A stretch of 64,000 nucleotides of DNA, from NCBI GenBank assembly GCA_025765615.1, contig JAIVFJ010000196.1, forward strand, positions 55,187 to 119,186, read 5' to 3'. Both the position numbers and the translations under genes were made by a program. Below, one piece after another: positions 1 to 11,143 of this stretch. Under the pieces are notes generated by a model. It was not told the origin of the DNA and searched no databases. It worked only from the letters and a program-made list of their open reading frames with translations. Origin of the DNA: Zopfochytrium polystomum. Taxonomy: Eukaryota > Chytridiomycota > Chytridiomycetes > Chytridiales > Chytridiaceae. How positions within the stretch are numbered: position 1 is the stretch's first letter; every line of letters starts with the position of its first letter.

Positions 1-373
1 GTCTGACGAAGTGCGTTTATCAATTTGGATGTCCTTCTCCAGTTGTGAAACCTGCCTTTCTGCACTCCAAGCCAAACGACTTGATCATCAATACCGGATT
101 ACTCTTCGCATCCATGTCGCGGTCCCTGTGTTTGGCACACGAATTCTCCGTCCCGGCCGCCCGACAATCTGTATCGTGGTTGAACAACCAACCTCTCCCG
201 TCCTCGTCCGCCGCGCCCACCTTGGTCGTCGGGCTCCTGTTGCAGAATCAGCACCTCACCGTAGCTGCTGTTGTTCGCTGCTGCGGGTCAGTCAGCTTCG
301 CGACGACGAGAAGATCAGTTAGCTGCGGCGGCGCAGAGGTCGCAGCTGTCGCCGCGGAGGCTGATGCGGCCAT
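1..373 (-). CDS. 5' end of an unknown gene, two exons, running off the left edge
   Basis: I do not recognise this protein. Exon 1 runs from a Met at 373 down to 260. It ends in a GT donor at 259-258 (GTGAGG), and an AG acceptor at 53-52 opens exon 2 at 51. The phase is conserved at 0. The join gives a 55-residue N terminus: an Ala/Ser/Thr-rich start, then LTDLLVVAKLTD and VSQLEKDIQIDK, which look helical and possibly coiled-coil. The upstream poly(T) on this strand (545-511) would lie in the 5' leader. The in-frame ORF extends upstream to a Met at 610 through poly-Phe and poly-Cys, so I prefer the internal Met. Both exons are seen in the sequence; the splice is inferred. Confidence 0.4.
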
Positions 374-501
374 ACGCCGACAGAGACGGTGATGTAGCGC
401 GTGGGCAATGCACGATAAAATCGCTGGTATCTGGGGTTGAACACGTCGGTCGGCCTGTAAGCTTCCTTCTTTTCGCCTTCGGACTAAAGAGGAACAACAA
501 C

Positions 502-510
<9 letters not shown>

Positions 511-545
<35 letters not shown>
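511..545 (+). repeat. Poly(A) tract
   Basis: About 35 uninterrupted A residues follow an AACAACAACAAC stretch. They lie between the broken ThrRS and the unknown left-edge gene. Confidence 0.95.
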
Positions 546-548
<3 letters not shown>

Positions 549-670
549 CGATTCTCAACCATACTCGTGTGGTATACAAATGAAATAGAAAATGGATTGA
601 TTTTTCCCACCTCGCCCGTTTACATCATCAATCGCGGTCAAAATATCCCTCGTCTCCATAAACGCGTTGA

Positions 671-2460
671 TTCAGCGATCCGCCTCCGGGGGCGACGTAG
701 CGAGTTCATGCAGGACCTTGCTCGCGGTTGACATGATTGTCAACGAGGACGATGGCGCAAAGGTCGTTCGCAACGCGCACTGGTGTCGCCTCCGCAGCGC
801 GTCCATGATCGTGATGTCAATCTTTGGCCCGTAGAACGCGCCGTCGCCCCACGGGTGCCCAAATTTGTCAAGCGCGCCTTGCAACAAGCTCTCTGCGTGG
901 TCCCACGTGGCGATTTCGCCCAGGAACTTGTCCGACCGCGTCGACAGCTTCAGCGAGAACCTGAATCCGAAGATGCCGTAGATGTGCGACAAAAAGTCCA
1001 GGCACGACTCCCTTTCGGATCTGGTCCACCGTGCAAAAGATGTGCGCGTCACCCTGCTGGAAGCGGCGGACACGCGTCAGGCCAGCAAGTGCACCAGAAG
1101 CTTCGTTGCGGTGGAGAACTCCAAAGTCGGCCATACGAAACGGCAGCGCGCAGTACGACCGGTCTCGGTGGGCGAACATGAGGCAGTGGCCCGGGCAGTT
1201 CATCGTCTTGAGGGCGAAGCGCTCTTTTTCAATCTCGAAGGAGAACAGGTTCTCCTGGTAGTTTTGCCAGTGGCCGGAAATCTCCCAAAGCTTGGTGTTG
1301 TACATGTTTGGGGAGATGACCTCCTGGAAGCCACGTTTTCGGTACTCGGACTGAATAGGTGAATACCAAGCGTTGTCAGCGAGACGACTCATCCCCAAAA
1401 GTGAAGAAAAGGGACGCAAATGACTCAACTCGTCGAAGCTCGATGAGAGTGTTGTAATGTGAGCGCCAGCCGGAAGAAAGAACCAGGACCCTGGACTGAG
1501 TTCGTGGTTGAAGAACAATTCCTGCTCGATACCGATCTTGCGGTGATCTCTTTTTGCTGCTTCCTCCATGAAGTGCTTGTATTCCGTCATCATTTTCTTG
1601 TCCGGGAATGAGATACCGTAAATGCGCTGAAGTGAGTCATTCTTGGCATCGCCCAGGAAGTAAGAGGCGGAGTTCTTGTTTTCTACGGTCAGACTTCACA
1701 TTCAGTCTGCTCAACGAGAAATACCTTCACGACAGCAAGGGCCTTGATCCTCCCTGTGTCAGGAATGTGAGGGCCGTAGCAACTATAACAACCAAGCCGT
1801 GTGAGAAAACTGTCGCGAAGGACCAGATCGGAAAAAACACAGCGGATCATACTCACAGGTCGATGAGGTCGTGGACGTGCTGTTGGGAATCTTGTCATTG
1901 ATGATGTGGACCTTGTACTTGTGATGCTATGTTCAAAAGCAAAAGATTTTGAGACGGTTACAGTGTGTCAAAACAAAGGTTAGCACGTAAGTCGTCTTCT
2001 GTCGGCGGCTACCTTGAACATTTTCAGCAAGTCTTCCTTTGTCATCAACAGTCGCTGGAAAGGCTGCTTTTCCTTAATGGCCTTTCCAGCAAGGGGGGCT
2101 TCAAGTGGTGCAAAGTCTGTTTGGGTCACGGCCTGCTCCATGCTCCCCATTTCATAGTAGAATCGTTTCTCGATGGGCGGTCCGATGCAAAGGTGGCATC
2201 CGTAGTGGAGTTCGCAGGCTTCACCAAGAAGGTGCGTAGATGAGTGCCAAAACACCATTTTCCCTTTGTCTTTCTCGAAGTCGAGAATTTTGAGTTTGCA
2301 GGACTGCTCGAGCGGGCGGATAAGATCCCACAAAACGCCGTCGACCTGTCCATCAAGAAATCAGCTCAGTGTAAAAAAACTTGCCACACATCTTGTTACC
2401 TTGGCAATAACGGCACGCTAAAGCGAGCGGAAGATAAGTCGTCAATACCATTCATGAGAT
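671..2460 (-). pseudogene. Threonyl-tRNA synthetase, truncated and frameshifted
   Basis: Cytosolic-type ThrRS charges tRNA-Thr. Recognisable exons (minus) lie at about 2347-2013, 1926-1857, 1782-1725 and 1674-750. They carry the SAD-like editing segment (FWHSSTHLLGE, CIGPPIEKRFYYEM), the GPHIPDTGRIKA block, and class II core motifs: [38 protein letters not shown] and [14 protein letters not shown]. The N-terminal TGS domain is not visible. Homology stops at HQCA, so the C-terminal anticodon-binding domain is absent. There are frameshifts near 2415, 1875 and 1010. An in-frame stretch of about 22 residues without a match (about 1355-1420) interrupts the core before SEYRKRG. This is a decayed copy or a badly assembled locus; it cannot give a full enzyme as written. 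Confidence 0.85.
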
Positions 2461-2884
2461 GCGGAATTGCGAGGGACGTGTCCTTGATGTCCTCCTCGTG
2501 CTTGATAAATCCAAACATGCAAAATCACTTTTCGCTCAGTCGCCGCATTACCCGCTTCGCAGAGTGGTATTAAATCCTTTCAGTACTTGTATGCTTTCAA
2601 CAACTTTCAACGATTCATCCTACGGTGAAATCGACAAGCGTCGGTTAAGTGGGAGCAAGGAAAAATATTTGGCGCCACTTGCGCTTAAATACCTGTGTGG
2701 GCTCAACGTGCTTCGTCCCCTAGTCGCCTCCCTCCTCAAACGCCTGCTACGCGGCCCTCAATAAGCCCGCGTCGACGACCTTTACGTCCTCTGTGTCGGC
2801 CAAGGCGCGAGTTTTTGGCCGACAACACTTTGGTTTCCTTGACTTTCGCAAAGGCAAATATGCGGACACGGAACGCAGACTAGT

Positions 2885-3010
2885 CGCCGCCGCCCTCGGT
2901 GCTGATGAGGACGAGGTAGTTGCGGATGAGGGTTAGGGGTTGCTGCGAGAGCAGAGGGATCGGAGGAGGGCTTCGTTCCTTGAAAGACGCGCCGGCGGTG
3001 GCGGTCGCGA
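2885..3010 (-). other. Possible terminal exon of the kelch gene
   Basis: After an acceptor-like TTCCCCGCAG near 3015 (minus), an open frame reads about 40 residues and ends in LVLISTEGGGD followed by a stop at about 2885. It lies immediately downstream of the kelch membrane protein and has no other obvious owner. The link is inference; no family is recognised. Confidence 0.2.
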
Positions 3011-3075
3011 AAACCCTGCGGGGAAGAGCGCAGTAAGATTGTTTTGTAACAGAGGGACAGCAAAAAGAGCGGCTT

Positions 3076-4900
3076 TTAAGAACAAGGAAGAAACGTACGC
3101 AAGCGCTTCAGTCTGTTTGGGTGGTCCCTCTTCGTTGAGCCCCGGCTGCTGAAAGAAAGTGTAAGCCGCCGATTAAAGTGCGGCAAATTCGTGCGGCGGC
3201 ACACCCACCAAATGGAGCCTTGCGAACGCCCAACGACGGGACCTGCCGCAGGTCCCGGCATCTGGGCAGCGTTTTTCGGTCTCCCGGCAGCGTCCGCCGG
3301 GGCGGCAGCTGCACCCGCAACCCGTGACTTTTTCCTCCGTCGCCGCCACCGGACGACCGCCACGCCTGCCGCCACGAAGATCACGGCCACGACGGCGGCG
3401 GCGCCGACCGCGATGGCCTGGACGACGGCGTCGGGGAGGCGGCCGGCGCTGGTGAGGTTGCCTTCGTCGAGGTGCAGACCTGGCGCGTTGAACAGCTTTG
3501 GTTAAACAAACTGACACAGAAAGAATGAACAACAGAAGGCTTCTCAACTGTATGCGTATGGCCCCACAGAAGAAAACAGCGCCGGCCTCGCCGCGACGAA
3601 CGCCCACGCGCGTTCGCTTCAAAGTACTTGACCACGCCTCCAACTCTCGCCTCGTCCGCGTACGGCAGCAACGCAACCACGACGCCGCCCGCCCCCGCCG
3701 GGGACCCAGTGCATCAGCACCTTCATCAAGCGTCAGGGCAGCCGCGTCCCAGGATCCGCTTCCCTTGGGCGGATCCGGCGGCGTGACGTTAACCCAGCGC
3801 CACGTGCCGGGGGTGAAGGCGTCGATGCGCCACAGCGCCGGGGGGTTTGCGGCTCGGCCGGCGAACGCGCCGCCAAAGGCGTACGCGGCGGCGGTGAAGC
3901 CGATGCGGACGGGCTGCGCGGCGTGGTCGGACGCGGGGCCGTAAATGGCGGCGAGGGTTTGGTTGTCGATGTTGGCGGGGAGGGGGCCGGAGGACACCGA
4001 GACCGAGTACGGCGAGTCCGGGGATGCGCGGAATGCGGCGACGGCGGGGTCTTCGAGGTAACTGCCGGCGAAAGGGACGAAGAGGGTGTCGTAGTCGACG
4101 TGGTCGAGGACCAAGGAGTTTGCCGATGAGCGTGCCTGGATGCCGCCGAAGATGAGGGAGACGGCCGTAAAGTTGGATGTTGCGAAAGTGGCGACACGAG
4201 CCATGCTGCGGCGGAGGGCGTTGTACCGGGTGTGGTTGGAATTCCCGACCCACGTCGGGTTCACAAAGCTCACCTTGCCCGTGTCGGGGCTGAGCGAGAC
4301 GATGGCGGTGTCGTTAATCAGCGCGAACGGTGCCGTCTGGCCGCCGTGAAAGAGGATCTGTCGGTTATCTGGCTGCGCCCAGGCAACATGGTTATACCTG
4401 CGGGTAAACGCTTGAGCGTTCTCCAGATCAGGTTGCTTAGCGGGGTCGAGTGTGTCCGACGTCCAAATGCCTGTGGCAATGTTGAGTCGAAAGATCTCGT
4501 CGTAGAACGATGGTGGGTTGCCCGGGGTCAACGACGTCGGGATATCGGCGATCCCGCCAATGATGCTGTTTTCAGGTGTTCGTCGATTATTTGCAAGCAC
4601 CCAAACGCAAAAGACATTACACTCACTACATGAATCCGCCGACCCTCGTCGCCGAGTGTCCGCACAACCCGACGGGCATCGCAGGTCCTGCCTGAACCGC
4701 CACAGGTCGCCTGCGGGCGGATACTGGATGACGGTGTTGTCGCAGCGGGTGCTGTTTGGGCCGGAGCCGCCGCCCAGCGAGTTGTCGTTCGTGCGGTAGT
4801 ACTCGAGGCGGCCGCCAAAGATGAGGACGGTGGAGTCGGCGAGGGTGACGGAGGCGGCGTGGAGGGGGAGGGTGGGCGGCGGGGACGGTGGCGGAAGCGT
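3076..4900 (-). CDS. Kelch-repeat protein with a C-terminal membrane anchor
   Basis: Kelch-type repeats are visible: LADSTVLIFGGRLEYYRTND near 4830, then RQILFHGGQTAPFALINDTA near 4350 and VSLIFGGIQARSSANSLVLD near 4140. Asn-X-Ser/Thr sites are frequent, as expected for an extracellular beta-propeller. Near 3430-3360 there is one hydrophobic helix followed by a basic stop-transfer run (VVRWRRRRKKSR), which suggests a type I membrane protein with a short cytoplasmic tail. The repeats lie in at least two exons: about 4900-4626 and about 4600 down to the membrane segment. The reading frame changes between the last repeats and the membrane helix, by an intron near 3500 or an indel. The N terminus (about 5400-4900, crossing a poly(T) tract) and the exact C terminus (perhaps near 2885) are unresolved. 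Ligand and role are unknown. Confidence 0.6.
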
Positions 4901-4989
4901 GTTGCAGGCCGATGTGGGGATGAGCGATAATAATAAAAATAAAATAAAAAAGAAGACGACGAAGATGGTGAAGATAAGAAGAAAAACAA

Positions 4990-5022
4990 AACAAAAAACA
5001 AAAAAAAAAAAAAAAAAAAAAA
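4990..5022 (+). repeat. A-rich tract with poly(A)
   Basis: An A-rich run ends in more than 20 A residues. On the minus strand it is a poly(T) tract that would sit in an intron or the 5' part of the kelch gene. Confidence 0.9.
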
Positions 5023-5550
5023 GGCAACGATCGACTGTCCGGGACGCGAAGAGCGTCCGAGAACAAAACCGTCCGACAAACGAACAAATCGAGGAGCACC
5101 AAGACGCAAATTACACGCTTCGTGTCGACGACGGTGGGGGCACAAACGGCGACGAGAGCGACGAGATCCGTGAGGGAATGAATGGTGCATAGGTCGTCGG
5201 TCCAAGCGACCTTGGTCGTTGAGCAGCCACGGTCTGAACGACCAGCTCGATGACAGGCGGCCGAGGAGGCTGGTGCGGAGATTTTTTCGACGAAGTGACC
5301 GGAGACGGTGTCGATGAAGTGTGGTTTCCTGCTGCAGACTCGGACGCCCACGCCTGCATAAGTTCGAAAAACTCAAAACTCCATCCAGATGGGGCAGGCC
5401 GAGCATGTCGCGCGACGAGGATGCGAAAGTCACGGTGGTACTGCTGCCGTGGATCGGACGGAGTCGGTGCGGACGTGGCCGACTCGGAAGCCTGGCCGGG
5501 GTAGTTTGCGCGGCGGTGCGCAGTACAAGCGCGTCGAGGCCGCGTACGGG

Positions 5551-5551
5551 C

Positions 5552-5592
<41 letters not shown>
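5551..5592 (+). repeat. (GA)n microsatellite
   Basis: About 21 uninterrupted GA units. A T/C-rich stretch follows at 5710-5780. Together they fill the gap between the kelch gene and the first copia copy. I see no gene in 5600-5920. Confidence 0.95.
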
Positions 5593-5596
<4 letters not shown>

Positions 5597-6239
5597 GATC
5601 AAAGGAGATCAATGGAGATCTAAAGCAGTTGAACTCAATCGGTGTGGGTAGCTGGGACGTGCGCCAGGAATAGGAACAGGGAGAGAGAGGTGGGAAGGAG
5701 GAGGAGTTTCCTTTTCGTTTCTTTTTTTTTTTTTCTTTTTTTCCTTTTTTTTTCTTTTTCTTTGTTTTGTTTGTTTGTTTGTGTTCTTCAGAAAAACCTT
5801 GGACATGTGCCTGAACCCATATAACTAAACCAACGAACCAACACTGTTGGTGTCTTCTTTATTTCGTTTTTTTCTTTTACAGGTACGCAATTCGTTGCAA
5901 AGTGCAAAACTAGTAACTGAGTGTTGCATATCGAACAACAGATCAAGAATTAGCAAAAAAATCATTGATGATTTCGAACGTATAAAAATGGAACCTGCAG
6001 AATCATCCAAGTCATTTGCGCCTCATTACAGCTTTCCACAAAGTAGAAAGTTTTGCAGAAAGTTCATCAGTGGAAATCCGCAGTCGCATCACACCATTTT
6101 GCAAAGTTGTGCGAGTCTTCGTATCTGCCCTGAACAACACGCTAATCGATATGGGCGTTGCCTATACGTTCATGTTTGCAGGGAATCCTATCACTTCTGT
6201 TTCATCATTGACTAAACTAATCAATCACCTTATTTAAAT

Positions 6240-6931
6240 CTACTGCCAGCCAAATTACATATGATGAGAGGCGGGATCGACTTGCAGCACAACAGGAGCA
6301 GGACCTGACCACAGCCGTTCCAGAAGTCACTACACCAACAGCAAATGTAATTATTCGGCCAAAAGTACACTATAGTCAACTCTGCGGTCGTGGCAGTTGT
6401 CATAAACCTCAGCAGTACCAGCCGTATCCTAATATCCGCCCAACAACCTTGCAGTACCAAAACCCTCAGTCCCAACAGTACACACCGCGCCCATATGGTG
6501 GTTTTGGCCGAGGCCGAGGAACATGGCGAGGACTAAGTTTCACGTGGAACAGCAACTGGTGGTACCGAATGGGACGCAGCTCTGGGGGGAGTTGGTACCC
6601 TGCACAGCAACAGTCTTTTGGAGTCCAATGTCATGCATGTGGAGGCTATGGTCATGTTGCTCGACAGTGTGCCAACACATTTCTTCAGCAATTGCAGCAA
6701 CAGCAACAGCATCGACCACCAGCAAATCCAAATGCGCTCTTACTCCAGCAACCAAACCCTCCACAACAGCAGATACCTGAAAACCAAGCACTTCTGCTAC
6801 AGAACGGTGATTGGGATGACCAGCAAAGTGAGCAGTATGCTGCAGAACAGCAATTGTGGATGGAAACGCAACTCAATTCAGAGACTGAACAAGGTGAAAG
6901 TCAACAGGATTTTTGGATGACCCGGGAGTAA
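6240..6931 (+). CDS. gag: Copia gag C-terminal part with CCHC zinc knuckle
   Basis: An open frame runs from about 6240 to a stop at 6931. The nucleocapsid zinc knuckle is CHACGGYGHVARQC (CX2CX4HX4C) at about 6629-6670. It is flanked by an Arg/Gly segment (GGFGRGRG) and Gln/Pro-rich low complexity, typical of RNA-binding gag tails. The N-terminal part of gag lies in another frame (about 6000-6237), so one frameshift separates them. The protein would package element RNA in virus-like particles. The gag N terminus is missing here and survives only in copy B. Confidence 0.8.
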
Positions 6932-7971
6932 TCCAGGCATTTGCAGTTAACGTCCCTTCCCTTCCAATTTCTTTTCCTGTACTCATCGACAACAGTTGCA
7001 ATGTCACAACGCTTCGAGATTTCTCTCTCTTCATTCCCTATAGTTATACTCAGCAGAAATCTAGCATGCGTATCGCCAAAGAAGGACCTATTCTTACTTG
7101 TGAAGGATTCAGCACAGCTCTCAAACCACTCGCCAACAACATCACACTTATAATTGAAGGTGCCCAATATGCTCCAGAATGTCCTGTCAACTTGGTCGCT
7201 GATCGGGACCTACAACTATGTGGCTTCTTCCATCTTGCACGAGACCTTCAACCTGGTACTATTTATCGTAGCAGTCCTGAGGAAGGAGATCCAGCCGTCC
7301 TTCAAATGATTCTTAGACATGGTCTCCAATGGTTCCCAACAGCAGCAAACCCCAACTTCAACTACAGCAAACAATTTATTGCACACTGCGCCAGTAAATT
7401 TTACAACCTCTTCAGCTCTGCAGAACCAGTTGACACACTCAGTATACGCACAGCCTTTCTCAACAGCAAAGCTCCAAACACTCAGCGCATGCATGAACGC
7501 CTCGGCCATATCCCTTATGCAAGACTACGAGCAATGAAGGAGCGCCGTACATGTGCTGACTTTCCTGACATTAAGCTGGACTTGCTTGAAGAACCGTGTA
7601 AGGCCTGCATTATTGCCAAACAGACTCGTGCTGCTATTCCACATACAGATCCTCCAGATAAACTACCAGGCGAACATTTAGCCTTTGATCTAGTGGAAGT
7701 CAAACCAAAGTTTCGAGGACAATATGGCTTTGCTCTCATTGCCATTGACTATGCAAGTAATTATCTCTGGTCGACAAACCTTCGGAGAAAGTCAGAAGCA
7801 CTACCAGAGGCCATTAAGATCATCCAACAATTGGAGACAGTTAGGGATGTTCGTGTAAAGGGCGTCCGCTTTGATGGTGGGGAACTGAATTCAACACACT
7901 TGCTTTTAACCGTTTCTGTGCATCACGTGGCATCCGCGTTGAAGTCAGTCCACCTCATACACCTGAGCTGA
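6913..7971 (+). CDS. pol: Copia pol: protease-like region, GAG-pre-integrase and integrase core (first part)
   Basis: The 352-codon frame overlaps the end of gag by 19 bases in another frame, consistent with recoding or decay. A protease-like segment has FPVLIDNSCNVTT where copia proteases show a D-S/T-G active site; here the triplet is D-N-S, so activity is doubtful. The integrase zinc-binding module follows (HERLGH ... CKAC), then the catalytic core with the first Asp in FDLVEV and the second in RFDGG. The frame is lost just after the second Asp at about 7880, where one base appears deleted. The same defect is present in copy B. Confidence 0.8.
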   Translation: MDDPGVIQAFAVNVPSLPISFPVLIDNSCNVTTLRDFSLFIPYSYTQQKSSMRIAKEGPILTCEGFSTALKPLANNITLIIEGAQYAPECPVNLVADRDLQLCGFFHLARDLQPGTIYRSSPEEGDPAVLQMILRHGLQWFPTAANPNFNYSKQFIAHCASKFYNLFSSAEPVDTLSIRTAFLNSKAPNTQRMHERLGHIPYARLRAMKERRTCADFPDIKLDLLEEPCKACIIAKQTRAAIPHTDPPDKLPGEHLAFDLVEVKPKFRGQYGFALIAIDYASNYLWSTNLRRKSEALPEAIKIIQQLETVRDVRVKGVRFDGGELNSTHLLLTVSVHHVASALKSVHLIHLS

Positions 7972-8597
7972 ATGGGAAAGCAGAGCGAGAAGTTCGAACA
8001 GTCATGGATGTCACACGATCCCTTCTAAGACATGCTGGTTCACCAGGGTCATGGTGGGGATACGCGATTCGACATGCAGTAGATATCATCAATACACTTC
8101 CTGTCCTCAGCCGTGGATTACTATCTCCAGTTGAAACGCTTCTTGGATTCCCTCCATGCATCAGTCAATTCAGAGTTTTTGGCTCAGGATGTTTATATCA
8201 CATCACAGCAAAGGAACGTGGACAAACGCATCAGTTCAAAAGGCTTGCAGAACGCACTCGACCAGCAATTTACATTGGAAACATTGGTCGTTCCATTGCT
8301 CGTTTGATTGACATCAGCACGGGTAGAGTAATCACTCATCGATTGGATGACCCTGTGGTTGCAGAAGACAGTTTCCCTCACCTCAGCACCTCAGCAGCAG
8401 AGGATATTGCTCAGGACCTCGTTCATCAGTTAACACCACTCCTCAGCAAAGATGAACTTACATCAACTGAACAAAACATCACCAACCTCCTTCGTGAAGC
8501 CAATGTTCGCGTGGATCAATTCCCAGAACCAGCACCCGCAGCAGCAGCTGAACGACAATCTTCCACAGAACTAGCACCAATTGAACATGAAACATGA
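7880..8597 (+). CDS. pol: Copia pol: integrase core (second part) and integrase C-terminal region
   Basis: In the shifted frame the integrase continues: CASRGIRVEVSPPHTPELNG with the third acidic residue in GKAERE, so the D,D-35-E triad is complete across the frameshift. Then come SWWGYAIRHAVDIINTLPV and the copia C-terminal block RPAIYIGNIGRSIARLID. The frame ends with a stop at 8597, where a GC-rich noncoding block starts. Confidence 0.8.
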
Positions 8598-9058
8598 AGT
8601 GGTCCATGTACGGCAGAGAAAGTGAATCGGATAACGATGTACAGCACAAAGTGTTGGAGGTGGCGGCACGACAGGTTGGACTCTGTGTTACCGCAATTAA
8701 CGCCATCTCCAGTGGGCCTTACCTACGAGCACTAAAGCTGGGGGACCAATCGGATGAGTGGGGGCAGCAACCGGCTCTGTGACTGCAGGCGCACTCTCGG
8801 CTGGGAGTGACGTGGGTGGCGCAACTGAAGGCCCTGGGCCATACCGACCCTGCGGGAGCTAGTGTGGCGTGGACCCAAGTCAGAAGGGATGGATGCCTGT
8901 TTGGGGAGCCCATTCCGTAAGGAACACCACCAGGGGAGATAGGTCCCTTGGCGCCTGACGTTAAGCATGGGGGAAAGTGTGGAAGGCGGGCTGTGGAGAG
9001 AGGAAGAGAGGGCTCTCTGGCACGGGGTGTCCCAAGCCGCATCGTGCAGAAGGCTCAC
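8598..9058 (+). other. GC-rich block without a pol frame, between integrase and RT
   Basis: About 460 bases with stops in all useful frames and a G-rich composition unlike the A/C-rich pol around it. The diverged relatives at 19.3-19.8 kb and 28.9-29.1 kb share the sequence just downstream but not this block. It is present identically in copy B (12186-12646). There is no rRNA or tRNA match I can recognise; TGGCGCAACTGAAGG near 8817 resembles a Pol III A box, without a convincing B box. Confidence 0.5.
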
Positions 9059-9236
9059 CTGCCAATGATTTTTCTATTTCCCTTTTCTGCATCCAAATAC
9101 TCGCAAACTCCTCTTTACCAACACCACCAAAGCATACTCCTGAAGACAAAACAACATTGCTGAAACACCAACTGGAGACCTACCACCTCAAGCACCACCA
9201 CCAGAACCACCACCACCAGAGCCTCCACCTACACAT

Positions 9237-10737
9237 GTGCGCAAATCACCATGCAGTCCTACAAGCAGCCCATCTCCAAAACATACTCGATCTGGACATC
9301 TATATTTAACCAGTGTCAAATGTCCAGACCCGGTAACACGCACTGAGGCCATGAGTGGAAAGTGGTCCAAAGAGTGGATAGCAGCAGAGCAGACAGAGAT
9401 TGACGCTCTCAGAATGCTTGCAGCTTTTGAAGTCGTTGATCGACCCATGAATGTCAATGTCGTGCAGAACAAATGGGTTTGCAAGGTCAAGCTTCGACCA
9501 GACGGCAGCATTGAGCGCTTTCGCGCACGACTAGTGGCGAAGGGCTTTACACAGCGTCGTGGCGTTGATTTCTGGAACACTCACTCTCCTGTTGTTCGCA
9601 TCAATAGTCTACGATGGCTCCTTTCTATGACAGCCTCAAACGGTTGGGACACAGCTATGGTCGATATTAGCAATGCCTACCTCAACAGCAAACTTGATGT
9701 CCCCATCTACATGGAGCAACCAGTTGGCTACCATTCCGGATGGCAAGGTCTGGCTTTTGCACAAAGCTGTCAACGGTATCAAGCAAGCAGGGCGTTGTTG
9801 GAATCAGGAACTCATTGGTTGTCTCAAATCTGCCAACTACCAACAAAGCACAGCAGATCCGTGCATCCTCTTCAAGCGCACAAAGGAACGTATTATTTTC
9901 ATTGCTATCTATGTCGATGATATTTGTTTCTTTGGGCACACAGAGGAAATCACCTCTGCCATCAATTTGCTAAAATCCTTCTTTCTATAAGCTCTGCGAA
10001 CTAGGTCATATCAAGACCGTACTGAATATGGAAGTTCATCGAACACCAACTGGCATCTACTTGCATCAACAAGCTTACACCAAAGAGTTACTCGAATGCC
10101 ATGCAGACCTGGTCAATGGAAAGAAGACTGCAGTAACTGCTCTCCCCAGTCCTCTCACTCTTTAACCTCGAGAAAATGATGAACCCACAGCAAATCAACA
10201 GCTCTACGAAGCAATCCTTGGTGGCATCAACTATTTGGCAACACACACACGACCAGACTTGGCACCAGCAGTCTCATATCTTGGTGCCCCTTCAGCAAGG
10301 ACCCAAGCAAACACCACTTGCAGATCCTCATTCGAGTCCTTCAATACATCAATGGTACACGTGAGTATGGTTTGCTTTATTCCAACACAGGGTCTGGAAT
10401 TTTCGGCCACTCGGATGCTGCTCATGGAGTTCATGCTGATGGGAAATCACAACTTGGCTACTTCGTTTGGAATACCGCTATCAGCTGGGCATCAACTCGC
10501 AGTCCTACAGTTCTGCTGTCACCTCAGCAAGCAGAATACGTTGCAGTCTCAGAACTAGGACGAGAACTAGAGGCCATCTCACAACAGCACACAGCACTTT
10601 TGCTCCCATCCCCGACTCCTATTCCAATCTATACTGACAACCAAGGCGTTATCAATTTGAGCTCAAACGATCTCTACACTAATTGGTCAAAACAGATTCT
10701 GGTTAAGTATCACTATATCCGGGAACTGGGTCATTGA
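9237..10737 (+). CDS. pol: Copia pol: reverse transcriptase and RNase H
   Basis: RT opens with EWIAAEQTEIDALRML, then RFRARLVAKGFTQRRGVDF, NAYLNSKLD and the catalytic YVDD (IYVDDICFFG, about 9909-9938). RNase H has the D in GHSDAAHG, the E in QQAEYVAVSE and the D in YTDNQG, ending near 10737, with a tail up to 10860. At least two frameshifts (about 9745 and 9985) and a stop near 10163 interrupt it. The RT frame up to about 9819 is duplicated in copy B, while the RNase H exists only in copy A. It would be functional only if the shifts are assembly errors. Confidence 0.85.
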
Positions 10738-11128
10738 CAAGTAATTCAACTGAAATGGATTCCTGGTGGCGAGCAACCAGCAAATTATCTTACAAAATCA
10801 TTACCAGCTGCTTTAGGTGCTTATCATCTTAGTCATATTGGTCTTTGTTGTGTGCCTTAGTTTCTGTCCCCTTTCTTTATTTGTATTGCATTCTCTTTCT
10901 CCTTTCTCTTTCTTACCCTTCTTCTTCTTCTGCATTGCTTCTTATATTCCTGCATTCAAGCTTCTTTGCTCTCCATCTACATATTTCATATAGGCATTCT
11001 TTTCTTATTGTTCTGCCACCTGGTGGCCAGTCATACCTGTTTATTGCTTTTCCTTAGCCAGTGTACGGTTTCCTTACATTGCCTATGGCGTAAGGTTTTC
11101 CTCCGTGCTGGCCCTTTTGCTCCTGCCA

Positions 11129-11143
11129 CAGCTTGGGGGGGAG
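11129..11143 (+). other. Polypurine tract of copia copy A
   Basis: CTTGGGGGGGAG directly precedes the TG that starts the LTR, as expected for the plus-strand primer of an LTR retrotransposon. Confidence 0.7.

Noticed and set aside
8598..9058. rRNA or tRNA gene in the GC-rich block
   Set aside because: No recognisable conserved rRNA segment, no cloverleaf, and only an A-box-like string without a B box.
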